From contig BPQB01000031.1 of NCBI GenBank assembly GCA_019973155.2, positions 248,001 to 312,000 of the forward strand: a stretch of DNA of 64,000 nucleotides, read 5' to 3'. Position 1 is the stretch's first letter; each line of letters begins with the position of its first letter. The DNA is from Phanerochaete sordida. Its lineage: Eukaryota > Basidiomycota > Agaricomycetes > Polyporales > Phanerochaetaceae. Positions 45,789 to 57,864 of the stretch are shown here, one piece after another. Position numbers and translations under genes: made by a program. The notes beneath the pieces were generated by a model. It searched no databases, had not been told where the DNA came from, and saw nothing but the letters and a program-made list of their open reading frames with translations.

Positions 45789-47157
45789 GTTTGCTCACTG
45801 TTCAGAGGTCTTTCGTGGTAGTGCTGGAAGGAGCGTGAGCCGTTCTGGGGAGCGTGCCGTGGCACGTCGCAACCTGTACACAGCGCTCTGATCTCTCCGC
45901 GAGTCAGACTCCGGATACCCCATAGCGCGCGACGCAGGTCTCGAAGATAATGAATAATTCCGTATTCAGAGAGAGAGATCTGGTTCAAAATACTCGTACA
46001 ACCGTGCTCGCTTTACACTCGGTCTGCATCAACGACGGAGGGTGGCTCTGCATATTGCACAGGTCTACAAAACCCATGAGGTTGCCTGCTCAGCTCCTCA
46101 CGTGGCTGAGCTGAGACCCCGGGGATGCCAGAGCGCCGTAAGCGCTATGCCCAGGATATACCTGACCTTCGTACATGAGCTTCGGAGAGACAGAGGATAC
46201 GAAGGGGGCACAATGCGGGTCTATTGACGTAAGCCAGAACATGTCTCGGGAGGGGTGAAGGTATAGGTCACGTTTGGGACGATCTCAGAGAGATTCCCCC
46301 ACGAGTTGTCGTCCATGGACCACGAGCGTGGTGAGACTTATGACCCCAGGCCTCTTGATCCCGTCTTTGTCCGCCACATGAGGTTCTGCTGTGTCACTTT
46401 CGCCCAACAATGACTGTGACCATGAATTCACATTTGTCGCGCTGCATCTTTTCGTTGCCGTTCGGTAGACTGCCCCTAGGTCACGCACGCCTCTCGACCC
46501 CATATCCGACGGCCTATGCACGATGCCTGGACCACTTCAACGCGCGAAAAGAAGTGCGATCATCGAAGATAACTCGCCTCTCGAAATCGTCCGCAGAATG
46601 TGGCGGGCATGGAGCGCCGTCGCGGCGTACGCCCGATGACCAAGGTCAATGTTATGGTCAGTATGGCTCGAACAGCGCACCTTTCCGAGAACCGTATGCA
46701 GCGCCGACCGCGCTACCGTTGCGCTCGAGGTACAATGGTATGCGAGCGGAGGATCCATGGAAATGGGCCAAGCACTGCGTTAGAACAGTCCGGGGGCATA
46801 TGCACGCCAGCCGCCAGCAGCCGCGGTCGATACTAGGCGTCCGCCCGCTCGGATTCCGGCACGCACGGTGCTGACCCAATGTATGGAGAACTTGATGCAT
46901 TATGGCATATGCCGAGAAACTACGGTACAACAGTATTGAGGGGAGCGCGGCTGAGACCGTCCGATGCGAGTGGGATCCTAGAGAATGAGTCTGTGCTCGT
47001 GGCTGATGCAATAAAACTGCGATAGCGAGAAGCGTCAGGTCTGCAGTCACATAAAATGAACTTCGACGCACTTTCTGTTTGAGACCGGAATGCAAGGGGA
47101 GCGCCCCACTGTGCAGGTCGCGCGAAGCGACATAGGAAGCTGGGGGATTTGAACGGA
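45789..47157. other. Intergenic, 1.4 kb, no gene supported
   Basis: The segment next to 47157 (about 47060-47150) matches the 3' flank of F-box A (33655-33720; shared GCTTCCTATGTCGCTTCG and GCATTCCGGTCTCA), so the duplication extends past the stop codon. The rest shows only short frames. Confidence 0.5.
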
Positions 47158-48835
47158 TTATCGGCACAAGGTACGCGGGGTCCTGTGGATGGAAACGTTC
47201 GCGACGGCAGCGGAGAACATCTTTCGCAGCTCTTCGTCCTTCGAGTATTGGAGACTGTCTGATATCGAGAGCTTCCGGATAGGGAATCCAAGAGCGCGCC
47301 TCTGCTCGAAGTGCGCAGCGAAGTCTGCAATTATGTGTTCGCACATGCATCCCTCGCGCGAGTTGAAGAGTGGAAAATCGTGCCGAGATTCGTGGCAAAG
47401 CGTACAATGAGCGAGGTTGACCGCCTGAAGCTCTGGGAATGGGAGGGGATCCTGAGAGAGCACGGAGACAATGAGGCCCAAGTTTGCGGATTCAAAGGTA
47501 AGCTCCTCGACCGAGCCTCTGAACATCGTGAACATAGATATGTCGGGGTTGGAATCGGTCCAGGTGGGCCGTACATGCAGGTGTCGGATGTCGAGCTGCG
47601 CGACGGTCTCTGGTAGGACCAAGGGGACTAAGGAAGGGTGAAGGGTGATAACGAATCGGTTTTCAGCACCGAAAGACGTGTCGGGGTCACAGTTTGTAGA
47701 TTTAATTGCAGACCCTGTGATTCGCCCATTCCCGTGTAAGTCGCTGAGAGAGAGTTCAAAAGGCAAGGCCCCTGCTCTCTTCCAGGTTGAAGAGGCTGTG
47801 GACACGACTGTAAGAGCGGCATCGATGAGCCGCTCTCGAAGTGGAGACTCCAGGGCGCGTCTCCCGAGGCCAGCGTCCAGGGCAATGTCCGCTGCGGAGA
47901 GTACCGGCGTGGAAATTTGACGAAGAAATGGCGCCGCTCTCTCTAGAACCCCTTCCAAGGTAAGGCTCTCGAGCTGCGACAGTAAGACAGGTTGGTTTAT
48001 GCGTGTTTCCACATGGTCGCCGCGGTAGCGATATGGATCCAGGATGGCCAGTTCTTTCAGGAGTGGGGCGCGCTCCAACACGGCTAGAAGCTTGCATGTA
48101 TCATAAGTTGAAAGTTGGCATCGAGCTTCCAGTATCTTGAGCTGACTGGACGATTGTCGTACAAGGTTGTCATGGATGTCGTCATCGAGGTTTTCGAGGT
48201 GAATCTCTCGGAGGCGCGGCATATCGAGGAAGGAAAACAAGGAGAAGCTATCGTAGGTGCTTTGAGGGCTGGTGTGGGATGTGTCCGAAAAGATCTCGAG
48301 ACGAGGAGCGGACAGAAGCCCTTCCACCAAACGCCTGACATGCCCCTGAATCGCAGTCGGGGGAGGGCCGGACATGTCCAGAGAGTAGACGCGATGCATC
48401 TCGCGCAAAAGGATTTGGATATCGGAATCTTTGCAGCGACGGCCCCTGCCAGAGACGTACAGCGAGCAGTGCCGGGACCGCTCGACGATCATGAGGTGAT
48501 AGGCGCGTTGCCGACCGAGTTCGAGATGGGTCCACAAGTGAGGAAAGCGCAGGGTCACTTCTCTCCAATGACAGCAGACGTGCGACATGCAGAGGATGGA
48601 GTCGGAGGTGCGCTCACCAGAGCGGTACGCGCCGACGTTCGCGAAGACTTCGGCTAGGAGTTCCACCGGAAGACGACCCGGGTTCGTCAAGGTGTTCATC
48701 CGCCTCGCGAGTGCTCTGACATCTGCCTCCATCTGCTCGTGTTTCAACTGCAGTCGGAGCCATTGGTCCTTGTTCGCGGCGCTGTAAAACGGGTCAGAGA
48801 GACCAGGCCAAGAAGCGTCACTATACTTGCCTCAT
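47158..48835 (-). CDS. F-box/LRR-like protein B
   Basis: Exon 1 is ATGAG (48831-48835), followed by a GC-AG intron (GCAAGT..., 48782-48830), then exon 47158-48781; 542 aa. This is the nearest relative of protein A: same start (MSAANKDQWLRLQL), F-box (LPVELLAEVFANVGAYRSGERTSD), and near-colinear sequence to the end (VSIHRTPR). Differences cluster in the leucine-rich middle and the Cys-containing region (HCTLCHESRHD, GCMCEH). Promoter and 3' flank are shared with A except for the 418-bp element, which is missing here. It is presumably an SCF adaptor. The copy keeps an open frame, so selection may still act on it. Confidence 0.85.
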
Positions 48836-49308
48836 ATGTGCCCGACGAGCGACACGGACACTTAGCGGTCGATTCTCGAGAATACACGGGGAAGGTGACT
48901 ATGTGGCCGGTCTGGTGAGCACGAGTGTCGCGAGCTGGAAGTTGGAAACGAGCCTCGTCGACGTCGCGGATTGGGGAAAGGGGGATCACGTGCCCGCGGT
49001 GAGAGAGCGCCCGACCGGGCCCGACCTCGAGGGCCAGCGAGTCCGGCGGCGCAGGGTGGTCCTGACGTCTGACCACTGTCCTGGGCAGGCTAACAGGTAG
49101 CAATCGCACTGAAATAAATGTTTCACGACGACAGAAGATATGCAGCCCGAAACATGGGTGACAAGGTCCAAAGAACCGGACGCAGCCCAGAAGGACGAGA
49201 ACAGGATGTAGGGAGATAGACGGGGTCCGGGAATCCGACACGGCGTGAGTGAGTTGCTCAGGGTAGTTCCTGTGGAAATTCATGACAGTCAGAGATCCAG
49301 TACATTTA
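48836..49308. other. F-box B promoter with the empty insertion site
   Basis: Reads (reverse strand) through GCACGTGATC, CTTTCCCCAATCCGCGACGTCGACG and CTCGTTTCCAACTTCCAGCTCGC without interruption. It is the reference for the 31422-31839 insertion in the F-box A promoter. No gene lies here. Confidence 0.75.
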
Positions 49309-51018
49309 TCATGCGAGAAGATAGCGGCTCACCAACGGTTCAGAATCCGACAGCCAGTTGTAGGCAGTCTGAGATACGTCTGGAACCACCTTAGCGAACT
49401 CCCGCTTCTGTCCAAGCGTCCAATACCACCAGCACGACGACAGCGCGAGCACCTGCACGGGCATGCCGCGGGCGCTGCGCATCTTCAGCGCCGCGAGGAA
49501 CTCGGCGGACACTGACGCGCATCTGCACCGGCGGCACAGGACGACGTTCGCGGGCTGCGGCGGCCACGCCATGTGCTCCGTGTCGAAGCAGAGCGCGCAG
49601 CGCAGTAGACGAAGTGTGCGCAGCTGCGGAAGTAACGGCGGGTCTTGGGAGAGGAGCGCGACGACGACTCCGAGGTCCGCGCCGGTGAACGTGACGTCGT
49701 CGATGGCGGGGTTGAGGGCCTTGAGGACGTCGGCGCACTCCGAGACGTCCCACAGGCCATGGATGCCGAGGTGCCCGACCTCGGGCCCGGCGAGCTGCTG
49801 GCGCAGGAAGGAGGCGCAGAGCGATGGCGGCACCCGCACCTGGAAGAAGTTCTCGAATGCGGTGAAGGAATGGCAGTTGTTGTCGAGCATGAACTCGACG
49901 GTGCGATCGTCCGCCCAGCCGGTGAAGACCGTGTGACCCTGAGCTCGTGCGACATCGAGCCTCCAAGGCACCGCCGAGGGACCCTGTCGCCTCGAGGCGT
50001 CTATCACTGTGGAGACGATTTTAGTGGCCGCGCTGAGTAGCTCCACAGGCGGATGAGGGCCGCGAGCAATCTCCGCGATGAACTGCGACGATGAAAGCTT
50101 GGGCGTAGCGACGTGTTGCAGAAATGCCGAGATGACCAGCTCGTCTTCGCACAGCGCGAGCTTGCGAAGCTGTGGGAGCGCGATGTCTCGACTGGCGAAT
50201 GTGGTAATCAGATGGTTGCCGCTGCGGATGCACAGGGTTTCCAGCGTCGGCACATGACTGAGCGCGGCCAGCAGCTCGTCCACGGTGATCTTCCTGCAGT
50301 TCGTCCAGCTGTACAGGCGGAGCGACAGCGTCCGCAGCTCCTGGAAGGGTCGGAACGTTAAGGCATCCAATACGCTCTCGAACTCGCTGAGTTCGAGATG
50401 CTGAAGACGAGGCATGTCGAGGCGCGAGAAGAGGGACGAGACCCATAGCTCGCTGTGGCAGCCCGGGTAGTACGACGCCTCCGAGAAGAAGCGGAGACGG
50501 GGTGCAGATAAGCGCATTCCAGATGGAGGAGCCCGCAGCCGCGCGACTAGCGAGGCCGGCGGGGGAACAGAAAATTCCAGGGAGTAGACGCGGTGGATCT
50601 GGCCCAGGAAGCGTTCTATCTCTGCGGCTTCGCAGCGATGCGCGTCCCCGGAAACGTAAAGGTTACAATCCTTGGACCGCTCGAGAACCATGTGATGATA
50701 CTCGGCCCTGCGGCCGAGCTCGAAGTGGTACCACAGGTGCGGGAAGTGCAGTGCGACTTCGTGCCAGTGGTGGCAGACGTGGGATGCGATGAGGACGGCG
50801 GTAGACCTGCCCGCCCCAGGGCGATACGCCCCGAGGCGGGCGAACACCTCTGCCAAGAGCTCTGGGGGAAGGAGACAGGGGCGTGTGGATGCGTTCATGC
50901 GCCTCGCGACCTCGAGGAAATCGATGTAGGGGTGGTGACTTCCTTGCCGGATTTGTGAACACTGCGGCTCAACGTCCGCACTACATACGGGGACACCATG
51001 TGGCGCCGTCAATTGCAT
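49309..51018 (-). CDS. F-box/LRR-like protein D
   Basis: One long frame encodes 569 aa with no intron needed, unlike A-C. The F-box is LPPELLAEVFARLG...SHVCHHWHEVALHFPHLW at about residues 52-100, followed by ELGRRAEYHHMVLERSKDCNLYVSG, colinear with A, B and C. A Cys-rich stretch near the end (CALCFDTEH, VVLCRRCRCASVS) corresponds to the Cys clusters of the other copies and may bind a metal. The N-terminal 45 residues differ from A-C, and the ATGAG exon is not apparent, so the true start may be later or on a short upstream exon. Product role: probable SCF substrate adaptor. Confidence 0.8.
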   Translation of the reverse strand: MQLTAPHGVPVCSADVEPQCSQIRQGSHHPYIDFLEVARRMNASTRPCLLPPELLAEVFARLGAYRPGAGRSTAVLIASHVCHHWHEVALHFPHLWYHFELGRRAEYHHMVLERSKDCNLYVSGDAHRCEAAEIERFLGQIHRVYSLEFSVPPPASLVARLRAPPSGMRLSAPRLRFFSEASYYPGCHSELWVSSLFSRLDMPRLQHLELSEFESVLDALTFRPFQELRTLSLRLYSWTNCRKITVDELLAALSHVPTLETLCIRSGNHLITTFASRDIALPQLRKLALCEDELVISAFLQHVATPKLSSSQFIAEIARGPHPPVELLSAATKIVSTVIDASRRQGPSAVPWRLDVARAQGHTVFTGWADDRTVEFMLDNNCHSFTAFENFFQVRVPPSLCASFLRQQLAGPEVGHLGIHGLWDVSECADVLKALNPAIDDVTFTGADLGVVVALLSQDPPLLPQLRTLRLLRCALCFDTEHMAWPPQPANVVLCRRCRCASVSAEFLAALKMRSARGMPVQVLALSSCWWYWTLGQKREFAKVVPDVSQTAYNWLSDSEPLVSRYLLA

Positions 51019-51590
51019 GACGAGATACGGAATTTATGAGTTTTCTCACCTGGTAGTGGACATAGTAGACAGGATAATGCAGTTCTTCGAGGAGTGTAAG
51101 TAGCGTTCGAGGTGATTGACTGGAAGTCGTTAGGTGGAAGGCCGTCCCCTAGCACGAATTTATGTACTTTGGTGTGGCGACTGGGTTTCACGTGCGGGGC
51201 AGTCTGGAACGTCCCCTAGCCTCAGCTCGATCAGCGTGCAGCCCGCCCAGGCACGTCCCGCGTTCATCGACCATTGGTCCGTCGATCTTCGCACGGAGAA
51301 TGAGTGGACAGTGGTCAGGGGTGGATGGATGTGGGACGAATCAGCGTCGAGAGCCCAGCCGCGCACTTTCGTTCGGTAGCCTGTTCCCATAATCGCAGAA
51401 ACCAGACAGCGCAGAAGACGAGATGAGCCGTACCATGGGTAGTTCCATCTTCAAGTCAATTACGGGACGACTGCTTGAGGCCGTCCTGGACACGTCTGGA
51501 CACCCAATCTCTGTTGAGGGCACCCCTCTATCGAAGATCGCCCCAGCATCTGAACCTCAATTCGCTGTCAGAACGCGCCCGGCCAGCTAA
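51019..51590. other. Intergenic, nothing seen
   Basis: Between F-box D promoter and the 3' end of the next F-box gene. The overlapping short frames are not supported. Confidence 0.5.
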
Positions 51591-53178
51591 CTATGGCAAT
51601 TCTGCGCGACCTCCGTGGTTGTCCCATTCATACCATGCCACGCGTCCTGGAATGCCGGCGTTAGCGTAGCACGGGACAGTAAGATGTGTCTCACTTGTAT
51701 ACATGTCTCTCCACCGTATCCGCTTCTTCAGCACGATCTCGACCTCCACGATTTGCGGTGAGTGCTCCTTGATATGCGAAATCAGATCCGAGCCCGTCTT
51801 CTCAAGTGGTATAGAGTCCCCGTCGGTCGAGACGTCAGCAGAGGGGCGGTCCGAACGAAAGAGTGCCTCCGCCAGTGAAGTACGCGGCGCCCGAATGTGC
51901 AGCGAGCGCAGGTTAGGAGGATATATCGTTGCTTTGAGGAAGCGATACATCTGTGCGCAGGTTATGAGCGAGAGGCCAGGTGCCAGATACGCGAAGGCGT
52001 ACCTGCTTATATGGGGGATAGTGCCCATTGGTCACCACATAGAGTCCTCGCAGTGCGGGGAAGTCCAGTAGCAGGAGGTCCAACGGTGCCATAGTATGCA
52101 GCGCAGGCAAATCTACAACAAGTTCCTCCAGCTCTGGACAGCGGTCGCGAATGAGCTCGAGCATTTCCATGGCGCTGTAGTTCTGTCCCCAGACGCTGAT
52201 GTGCTTGAAGCTGGCGCGACCAGTCCGCGACATGATGAGTGACAGAATGAAGTGCGCCGGCGCGCCGACAGCTTTAAGATTGGGGAGGGTGTTGTGTGAA
52301 AGCGCGATCTGCTCAAAGGCCGTTGCTGCGAGAGAATGGAAACGACTGCTGGGACTTGGTTCGATGTAGAGGTTCTCGACAGAGGAGCATCGACTCAAGG
52401 CGCTGACAAAACACGGAAAGAGTTGGGCGTGGGCGGGGAGCCGCAGGGTACGTAGCGCATTCAGGGGGCGAGGGAGCACGGTCAATGCTGGAAAGAGAAT
52501 CTCTGGTTCTTCGCCCTGTAGTACCGGAGGAGGCGCATCATATGAGAGGTGCTCAACGGAGGATGAAGTGACCAGCGGGATCCACCAGCCGAACGATCCG
52601 TTCATCTTGCCGTGTAAGCTGAGGTACTTCAACTTGAATCGAGTTAGCCCCAGATCTCCGGTGCAGGTACAGCGCTCGAGATGGATGCCGTTGAAGTGCT
52701 GAAGCTGAGCGAGCAAGTCGAAGTGTGACCCGTCGAGGGAGATGTCTTGTGCAGAAAAGGAGCGAAGGCTAAGAAAGTGGTGGAGCTCTTGGAACATTTC
52801 CCGAAGGATCTGGCCTTCTTTGACTGCATCTTCGGTCTCAATGTCGACGCGGTCGCCGGCTACGCGGATCGAGAGGCTCCTGACGAAGTATGCGATACGG
52901 CTAGATGTGGCAAACTCGAGCCGCTTCTTGAGGCGGTTGTGGTATCGTGCGTGCTGGCAGCGCACAGGCGTGTATGTGTCGAGATAGCGAGCCTTGATCA
53001 GGGTGACTTGTATTTGCGAGAAGAGCATCGGCTGGGCGACATAGCGGAGGTGTTTGCCAACAAGGCTCAGCGAGGCGATGTCCTCTGGCTCAAGAGAAGA
53101 ACCTTCTATAACTTGGAGCCATATTTCGGCAGGTATGCGCTCGGAGCGGAATGGGGGTGGGGTGGCAGGGATGGACAT
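51591..53178 (-). CDS. F-box protein E (separate subfamily)
   Basis: Exons 52003-53178, 51695-51950 and 51591-51646 encode 495 aa. The N-terminus RIPAEIWLQVIEGSSLEPEDIASLSLVGKHLRYVAQPMLF is an F-box of a type common in basidiomycetes, distinct from A-D. The rest has leucine-rich segments (LRSFSAQDISLDGSHFDLL, LKYLSLHGKM, CPELEELVVDLPAL) fitting an LRR-like solenoid. The second intron (51647-51694, 48 nt, GTGAGA...GCTAAC...CCAG) is a multiple of three, so retention would not break the frame; I infer that it is spliced because the branch point is good. Product role: probable SCF adaptor with unknown target. Confidence 0.75.
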
Positions 53179-53870
53179 GGTACACCGGGCGGTACTCTTG
53201 TGTACAGATCGCTAGGGACATGATACTCCGAGTAAGACGACCGCGAAGCAACGACAACATATGCGTGCGCACATATCCCCCCAAAACTGAGCTCTCCGGA
53301 GTATTTCCTAGCTCTGTCTGGACGCCAGACCGCACGCTTGAGTTGAGGCCTTGAGGGTTAGGAGCAGGTCTCGACACCGCAGCGCTTTCGCGTGGAGTTA
53401 TGTGACGCGCAGTCGCTAGACGACAAAATGCTCCGGCAACGTCGGAGAGAAGGTCCAGGTCATGGTGTGCATACGTGGCCGTTGCTGCTGGAGGGAGGTG
53501 AGGGCGGATCGAGGATGGGAGCGGAAGCAAACAATAATTCGCTAGAAAATCACGAGAATAATCGGCCCGGGATGCGGATTGGCGTCTATTATATTGCTCT
53601 TTCGCCGCGACCGCGTCGTTCCAACGAGCCTCGTCAGCGAAAGTGTAATTCTATAGCCTTGTTCGAGCAGGAAACCGGGAGATCGCGTGGAGGTATGTAT
53701 CGTACTGAAGAGAGTCTATGCCTCGTACAGCCATGAAGCTCTTACTCACTGACAAGTCAATGTCTAGGTTGAGCAGACGTGACGCGAGCCCTCTACCGGA
53801 CGCACGAAGACGTACTGCACGGCCAACGCAGGATTTGATACCTTCGTAGCCGCAAATTGCTGCGGATAGG
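53179..53870. other. Divergent intergenic region
   Basis: Upstream of F-box E (reverse) and of the Vps3-like gene (forward). Holds only short unsupported frames. Confidence 0.45.
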
Positions 53871-55847
53871 ATGACAAGCGGTCGAGGGCCTGTCCCAGCG
53901 GACCTGTCGCCGTACCAGCTGCAGCCTCTCATCGACGTCGTCGCTCCGGAGTTTGGTGAGTTGTAAACACTGACTACCACTTGTTAGCTCATGTAGTCCT
54001 TTAGCCGTGTCGGAACCACCAGTGCGAGTGCTATGTGCACAAGCGTCAGGTATGTTCAGTCCTCCCTGGCGTATCGTCTGACCGCTAAGTCACAAACTCA
54101 GGTAATGAGATATATTTGGGCTGTTCTAATGGCGACTTGCTTCGCTTTGCTCTACAGCCCGGCCAAAGCTACTCAACGGTATTCAGGTCTGCTACAATAC
54201 TATCTCAGGACTATCTAAGCTTTCTCTGTAGCTCGACAACTATGCTCTGCTATCACGCCAGAGCGTCCCAAACAATCGGCCCATCGATGATATCGTCCTT
54301 GTTCCAAGCATTTCGCGTGCTCTCATACTCTCTGGTGAGCTTTCAAGTATCTTGTGAGACGCGCGACATGAACATAGTTTTGCAAAGAGCGCCAAGTGTT
54401 CGTGTATACCCTTCCAACACTGGATATGATACCCTCGACTGTCTACAAGCCAATACGGCATGTGCTCAGCATAGCGATCGACGAGCACCAGCTTCGACAG
54501 CGATCATCACGGAACAATAGTCCCCCTGCGCAGCCCAGCAGCATCTCCTTTTGCGCCATCAAGCGACAGTCGGTGTCCGTCTTTGACTTGCGAGAGAAGC
54601 CCATCTACCAGAAGGTGAGCAAAGCCCGGAGTGTCAAGTTCCTGCCGCTCACACATACCCGTAGGACACCCCACTCCCCTCACGCATTTACCTCGCTAAG
54701 CGCAGTGGGCGATATCTTTGCGTCGCGGATCACGAGAACTACAACATGATCGACCTTGAGACGTCTTCGCTCTTCCCGCTCCTCCCGATTTCGCAGGCGC
54801 CGCCGGGGGACACGCCTGCGGAGGGGCCACCTGCACCAGCCGTGCGCCCCTTCATCCTCGTCGTCGCTGCGAGCGAATTCCTGATACTCAGCTGGACGGG
54901 CGCGAGCACGCTCGGGCTGTTCATCACCGGTGAGGGCGAGCCCGTACGTGGCACGCTCGAGTGGTCGAGCCACCCCGTGTCTGTCGGTGCGTGCCCTTGT
55001 TCGTCCTCAAATTTACCCAGCGATACTCATAAGCGAGATGATAGCGTTTGACCACCCGCACGTCACGACGCTCCTTCCCGACGGCACCATCGAAATTCAC
55101 AACATCGACACGCAGGCGCTCGTGCAGACCGTGCCGCCGCCCGTGACCTCGCCCTCACCCGCGCTCCCAATCCCCACCGACCGCAAGGCCGTGCTCGCAT
55201 GCGCGGCGGGGTTCTGCGTCCCCTCGGATGAGCGCCAGTCGAAGCTGCGGCCGACACCTGTCAAGCTTCGCAGACCTAAGGACCCGCCCGCACCGGTGGT
55301 TGCCCTCGCTTCCGTGCTCGATACAGCCCAGGAGCCGTCGCAGGAGCCGTCGCAGGAGCCGTCGCAGGAGCCGTCGCAGGAGCCGTCGCAGGAACCGCCG
55401 TGGGAACGAGATTCAGCACAAACGCCGCAGCCGGAACAAGGGAAGGAGCAAGAGACAGGGCAAGCGCAAGAGCAGATAGAGGTCGAAGGGCAAGAGCAGG
55501 AAGAGGTCGAGGGTCAAGAACAGGAAGAGGGCAAAGGGCAAGAGCAGGAACGGGTCGAAGAGCAAGAGCAGGAACAGGTCGAAGAGCATGACCAAGAGCA
55601 GGATCAAGAGCCGGAGCCAACCTCAGTGACGAACGCTGCGCAGGGGCAAGGGGCACAGAGCCAAGATACGGAGGATCAAGATGGGGGGCGTGCGAGGACC
55701 CCCGGGCGGAACGATGATGTAACGGCAGACACGACGCAAGGACACGAGCAGCTTTCTCTGGTTCCTGAGATTAAAACCAACACGACCTCGAGGGACGGAC
55801 ACAAGACCGGTGCCGACGAACCGACGCCTTATGATCTAGAGGCATAA
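53871..55847 (+). CDS. Vps3/TGFBRAP1-like protein truncated after the CNH region
   Basis: Seven exons (53871-53955, 54005-54049, 54102-54178, 54232-54334, 54388-54614, 54665-54986, 55045-55847) give 553 aa. Residues about 1-380 match the N-terminal CNH domain of Vps3-type CORVET subunits: GNEIYLGCSNGDLLRFAL, PIDDIVLVPSISRALILS, QVFVYTLPTLDMIP, RIYLAKRSGRYLCVADHENYNMIDLE, and HVTTLLPDGTIEIHN. Full-length relatives run to about 1000 aa with helical repeats. Here the frame passes instead into EPSQ repeats and about 100 residues of Q/E, then stops. It could be a truncated duplicate or a regulator that binds Rab without the scaffold. Location is probably endosomal or cytosolic. Confidence 0.75.
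55329..55400 (+). repeat. 12-bp tandem repeat coding EPSQ
   Basis: Five perfect copies of CAGGAGCCGTCG and one altered copy (CAGGAACCGCCG) follow each other without gaps inside the last exon of the Vps3-like gene. A looser GAGCAG/CAGGAA repeat region continues to about 55620. Confidence 0.95.
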
Positions 55848-56102
55848 TGGTGGAGGCAAACTTATGCTCTATGTTGCCTCGCGCCTCTAGAATGTCACAA
55901 GACCTCTGGGAGAGCTACATACATACAAATAGATACCTCTCTTGAATCGGTCCTACAAGCGTTCTATGAGACCCGCTGTTGCTCTGCGACCGCGACCTCT
56001 GTCCCGAGATCTGCTGCTACCCGGCAATATCGTCGCTCAGATACGATAGTTTCCCCACTAACGTGCGCCCTCCGGCGATCCCTCCCCAGCGGTTCATACA
56101 CA

Positions 56103-57864
56103 CTAATCAATGTCGTCGGAGATGCCCGTCATGAGCGGATCGTCGGAGACATGGGCAAACTCGGCACCGTCCTCGTCGTGTCCATCCTTGGCTTGCCCGC
56201 GATCCTCGTAGTCATCGTTCTCATCAACGTTGGGCACAGAGTTGCGCGACGAAGAGGCCACCGGCGCGCCCAGGTTACCTACGACAGCGCACGATGCAAG
56301 GCCCGCCCCTGAAAGGGACTTGAAGTCCGTGGCCATGCTGCCGCGGGGGCCGCCCGAGAGCGCGATGGCGCGCAAATTGAGCATGAAGCGCGAGAGACAG
56401 ATGGACGAGAGCCTGTACAACGGGTTAGCAGACGTGCGGACGAGACGGAGGGCGAGCATACGTGTCTGTGAGCGCCGGTACATTGTTGAAGCTCTGCTGC
56501 AATGTCAGCGGGAACGATGTCGATATGGTGAGTAGAATGACGCACCTGGTCCGGAATAGAGAGCATGCTCAGGCAGGTGAGCACGAGCAGGACGCTGGGC
56601 GTTAAATGTGAAACGGAGTCAACGGAGGACGTGTGGCAGTGCGACGCACAGGAAGTAGATCGTTCCTGACATAGCAGTCCGTCAGGACCGTGATGCACTG
56701 ATGTTACGAGTGCCTGCTCACCGTCGCGACAGAGCATCTCTACAAGACCTATCTTCTGTTTTAACTTCCGCAGTACCAGAAACATGTCCGCAGTCCTGCT
56801 CCAGGTGAGCGCGAGCACCACGGCCTCGGTCAGAATGGAGAAGACCGCTCCAAAGAGGACTGGACGGGACGGTCACACAGTGAGATCACATCTTGTTGCA
56901 GGGCCGACATACTCACAGCTGCAAATTGGTTTCAGTTTGTCAGCTGTCGCCAGGTGAGCCATATCAGCAGACATGAAACGCACAAGATAAGATCGACAGT
57001 GGAATTGTGGAAGTTGCTTTGCTGTCCACACCCTCTGAATGGCGGTGGCATGGCTTGAATAGTGAGCGCAGTGCTATAGTACTGTCGTTGCAAGAAGCAT
57101 AAATAGCTGGTCATGACCTTGCGCGAACGAACCTACGATGCTGACGCAAGGGTTCACTAATCCCATGAGGAGCACGATCACCAGAACGCGGCGGCTTTTG
57201 TTGTAGATAGCGTACATGCGTAGAGCGGAAAACCCTACGGGGGATGCAAATATAAGGTGAGTATTTCCAAACGTACGCCGGATAGAGTCCACGCACCGGC
57301 GATAACAAGGTACATAAGTGCGGTACACACTTCGCTAACTCTCCAAACCACGGCACAGCTGCAGAGAACGTTTGATCAGAGGTCAAAAAAATCATAGGAA
57401 GTGAACATACGCCTGCGAGGATCAGACGCTTTGATGAGTTGCATGACCCTGTAACCAGGAAATCTCGAGTACGCACGTAGTCGGCCTGACCCTCCTTCCA
57501 TCCCGACCAGGAGACCAGCTGAATGAGTCTCACAAGTCGATTTGCGAGGACGACGTAGCGGTTGATGATGAAGAGCAGTGAGGCACCGGTGAATTTGCGA
57601 TTCCAGACGCAGCCAACCTCTTGTGAGAACGTGAGGATGTAATCGTAAAGGTAGAGCGCTGCCGGTTGGGACCTGATCAAAATGCTAGCCAGAATGTGAA
57701 AGTACGAGAACTGGACGCACTGGTGGCTGTGAGTTCAATGAGAAGGGTCGTATCCCTGCCAGTGTGTGTAAGTGAGACATCAGCTGGAGTTCAGAGCAGA
57801 GCGCATGCATGACGCACAAGACCGAGAGCAAGGAGAGGATTGAGGCGAGGTCGACCTGCGACAT
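56103..57864 (-). CDS. DUF6533-type multi-pass membrane protein, copy 1
   Basis: Start MSQVDLASILSLLSV (ATG at 57864), stop at 56103. Recognisable exons carry LYLYDYILTFSQEVGCVWNRKFTGASLLFIINRYV, then MYLVIAGFSALRMYAIYNKSRRVLVIVLLMG, and the cytosolic tail RFMLNLRAIALSGG with an acidic C-terminus. DUF6533 proteins are basidiomycete-expanded, about seven-pass membrane proteins of unknown function. The first exons parallel copy 2 (VLDTTLLIELTAT after intron 1), but at the next junction (A|GTGCGT...ATCAG|GTCCCAA) the best splice leaves the frame one base off, whereas copy 2 is in frame. Further internal boundaries around 57.3-57.5 kb were not resolved. It may be a damaged copy. Confidence 0.6.

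Noticed and set aside
46658..47407. 249-aa open frame on the reverse strand
   Set aside because: Overlaps the 3' end and flank of F-box B in another frame; no domain.
55276..55656. Leu/Pro-rich open frame on the reverse strand
   Set aside because: Shadow of the Q/E repeat in the Vps3-like gene.
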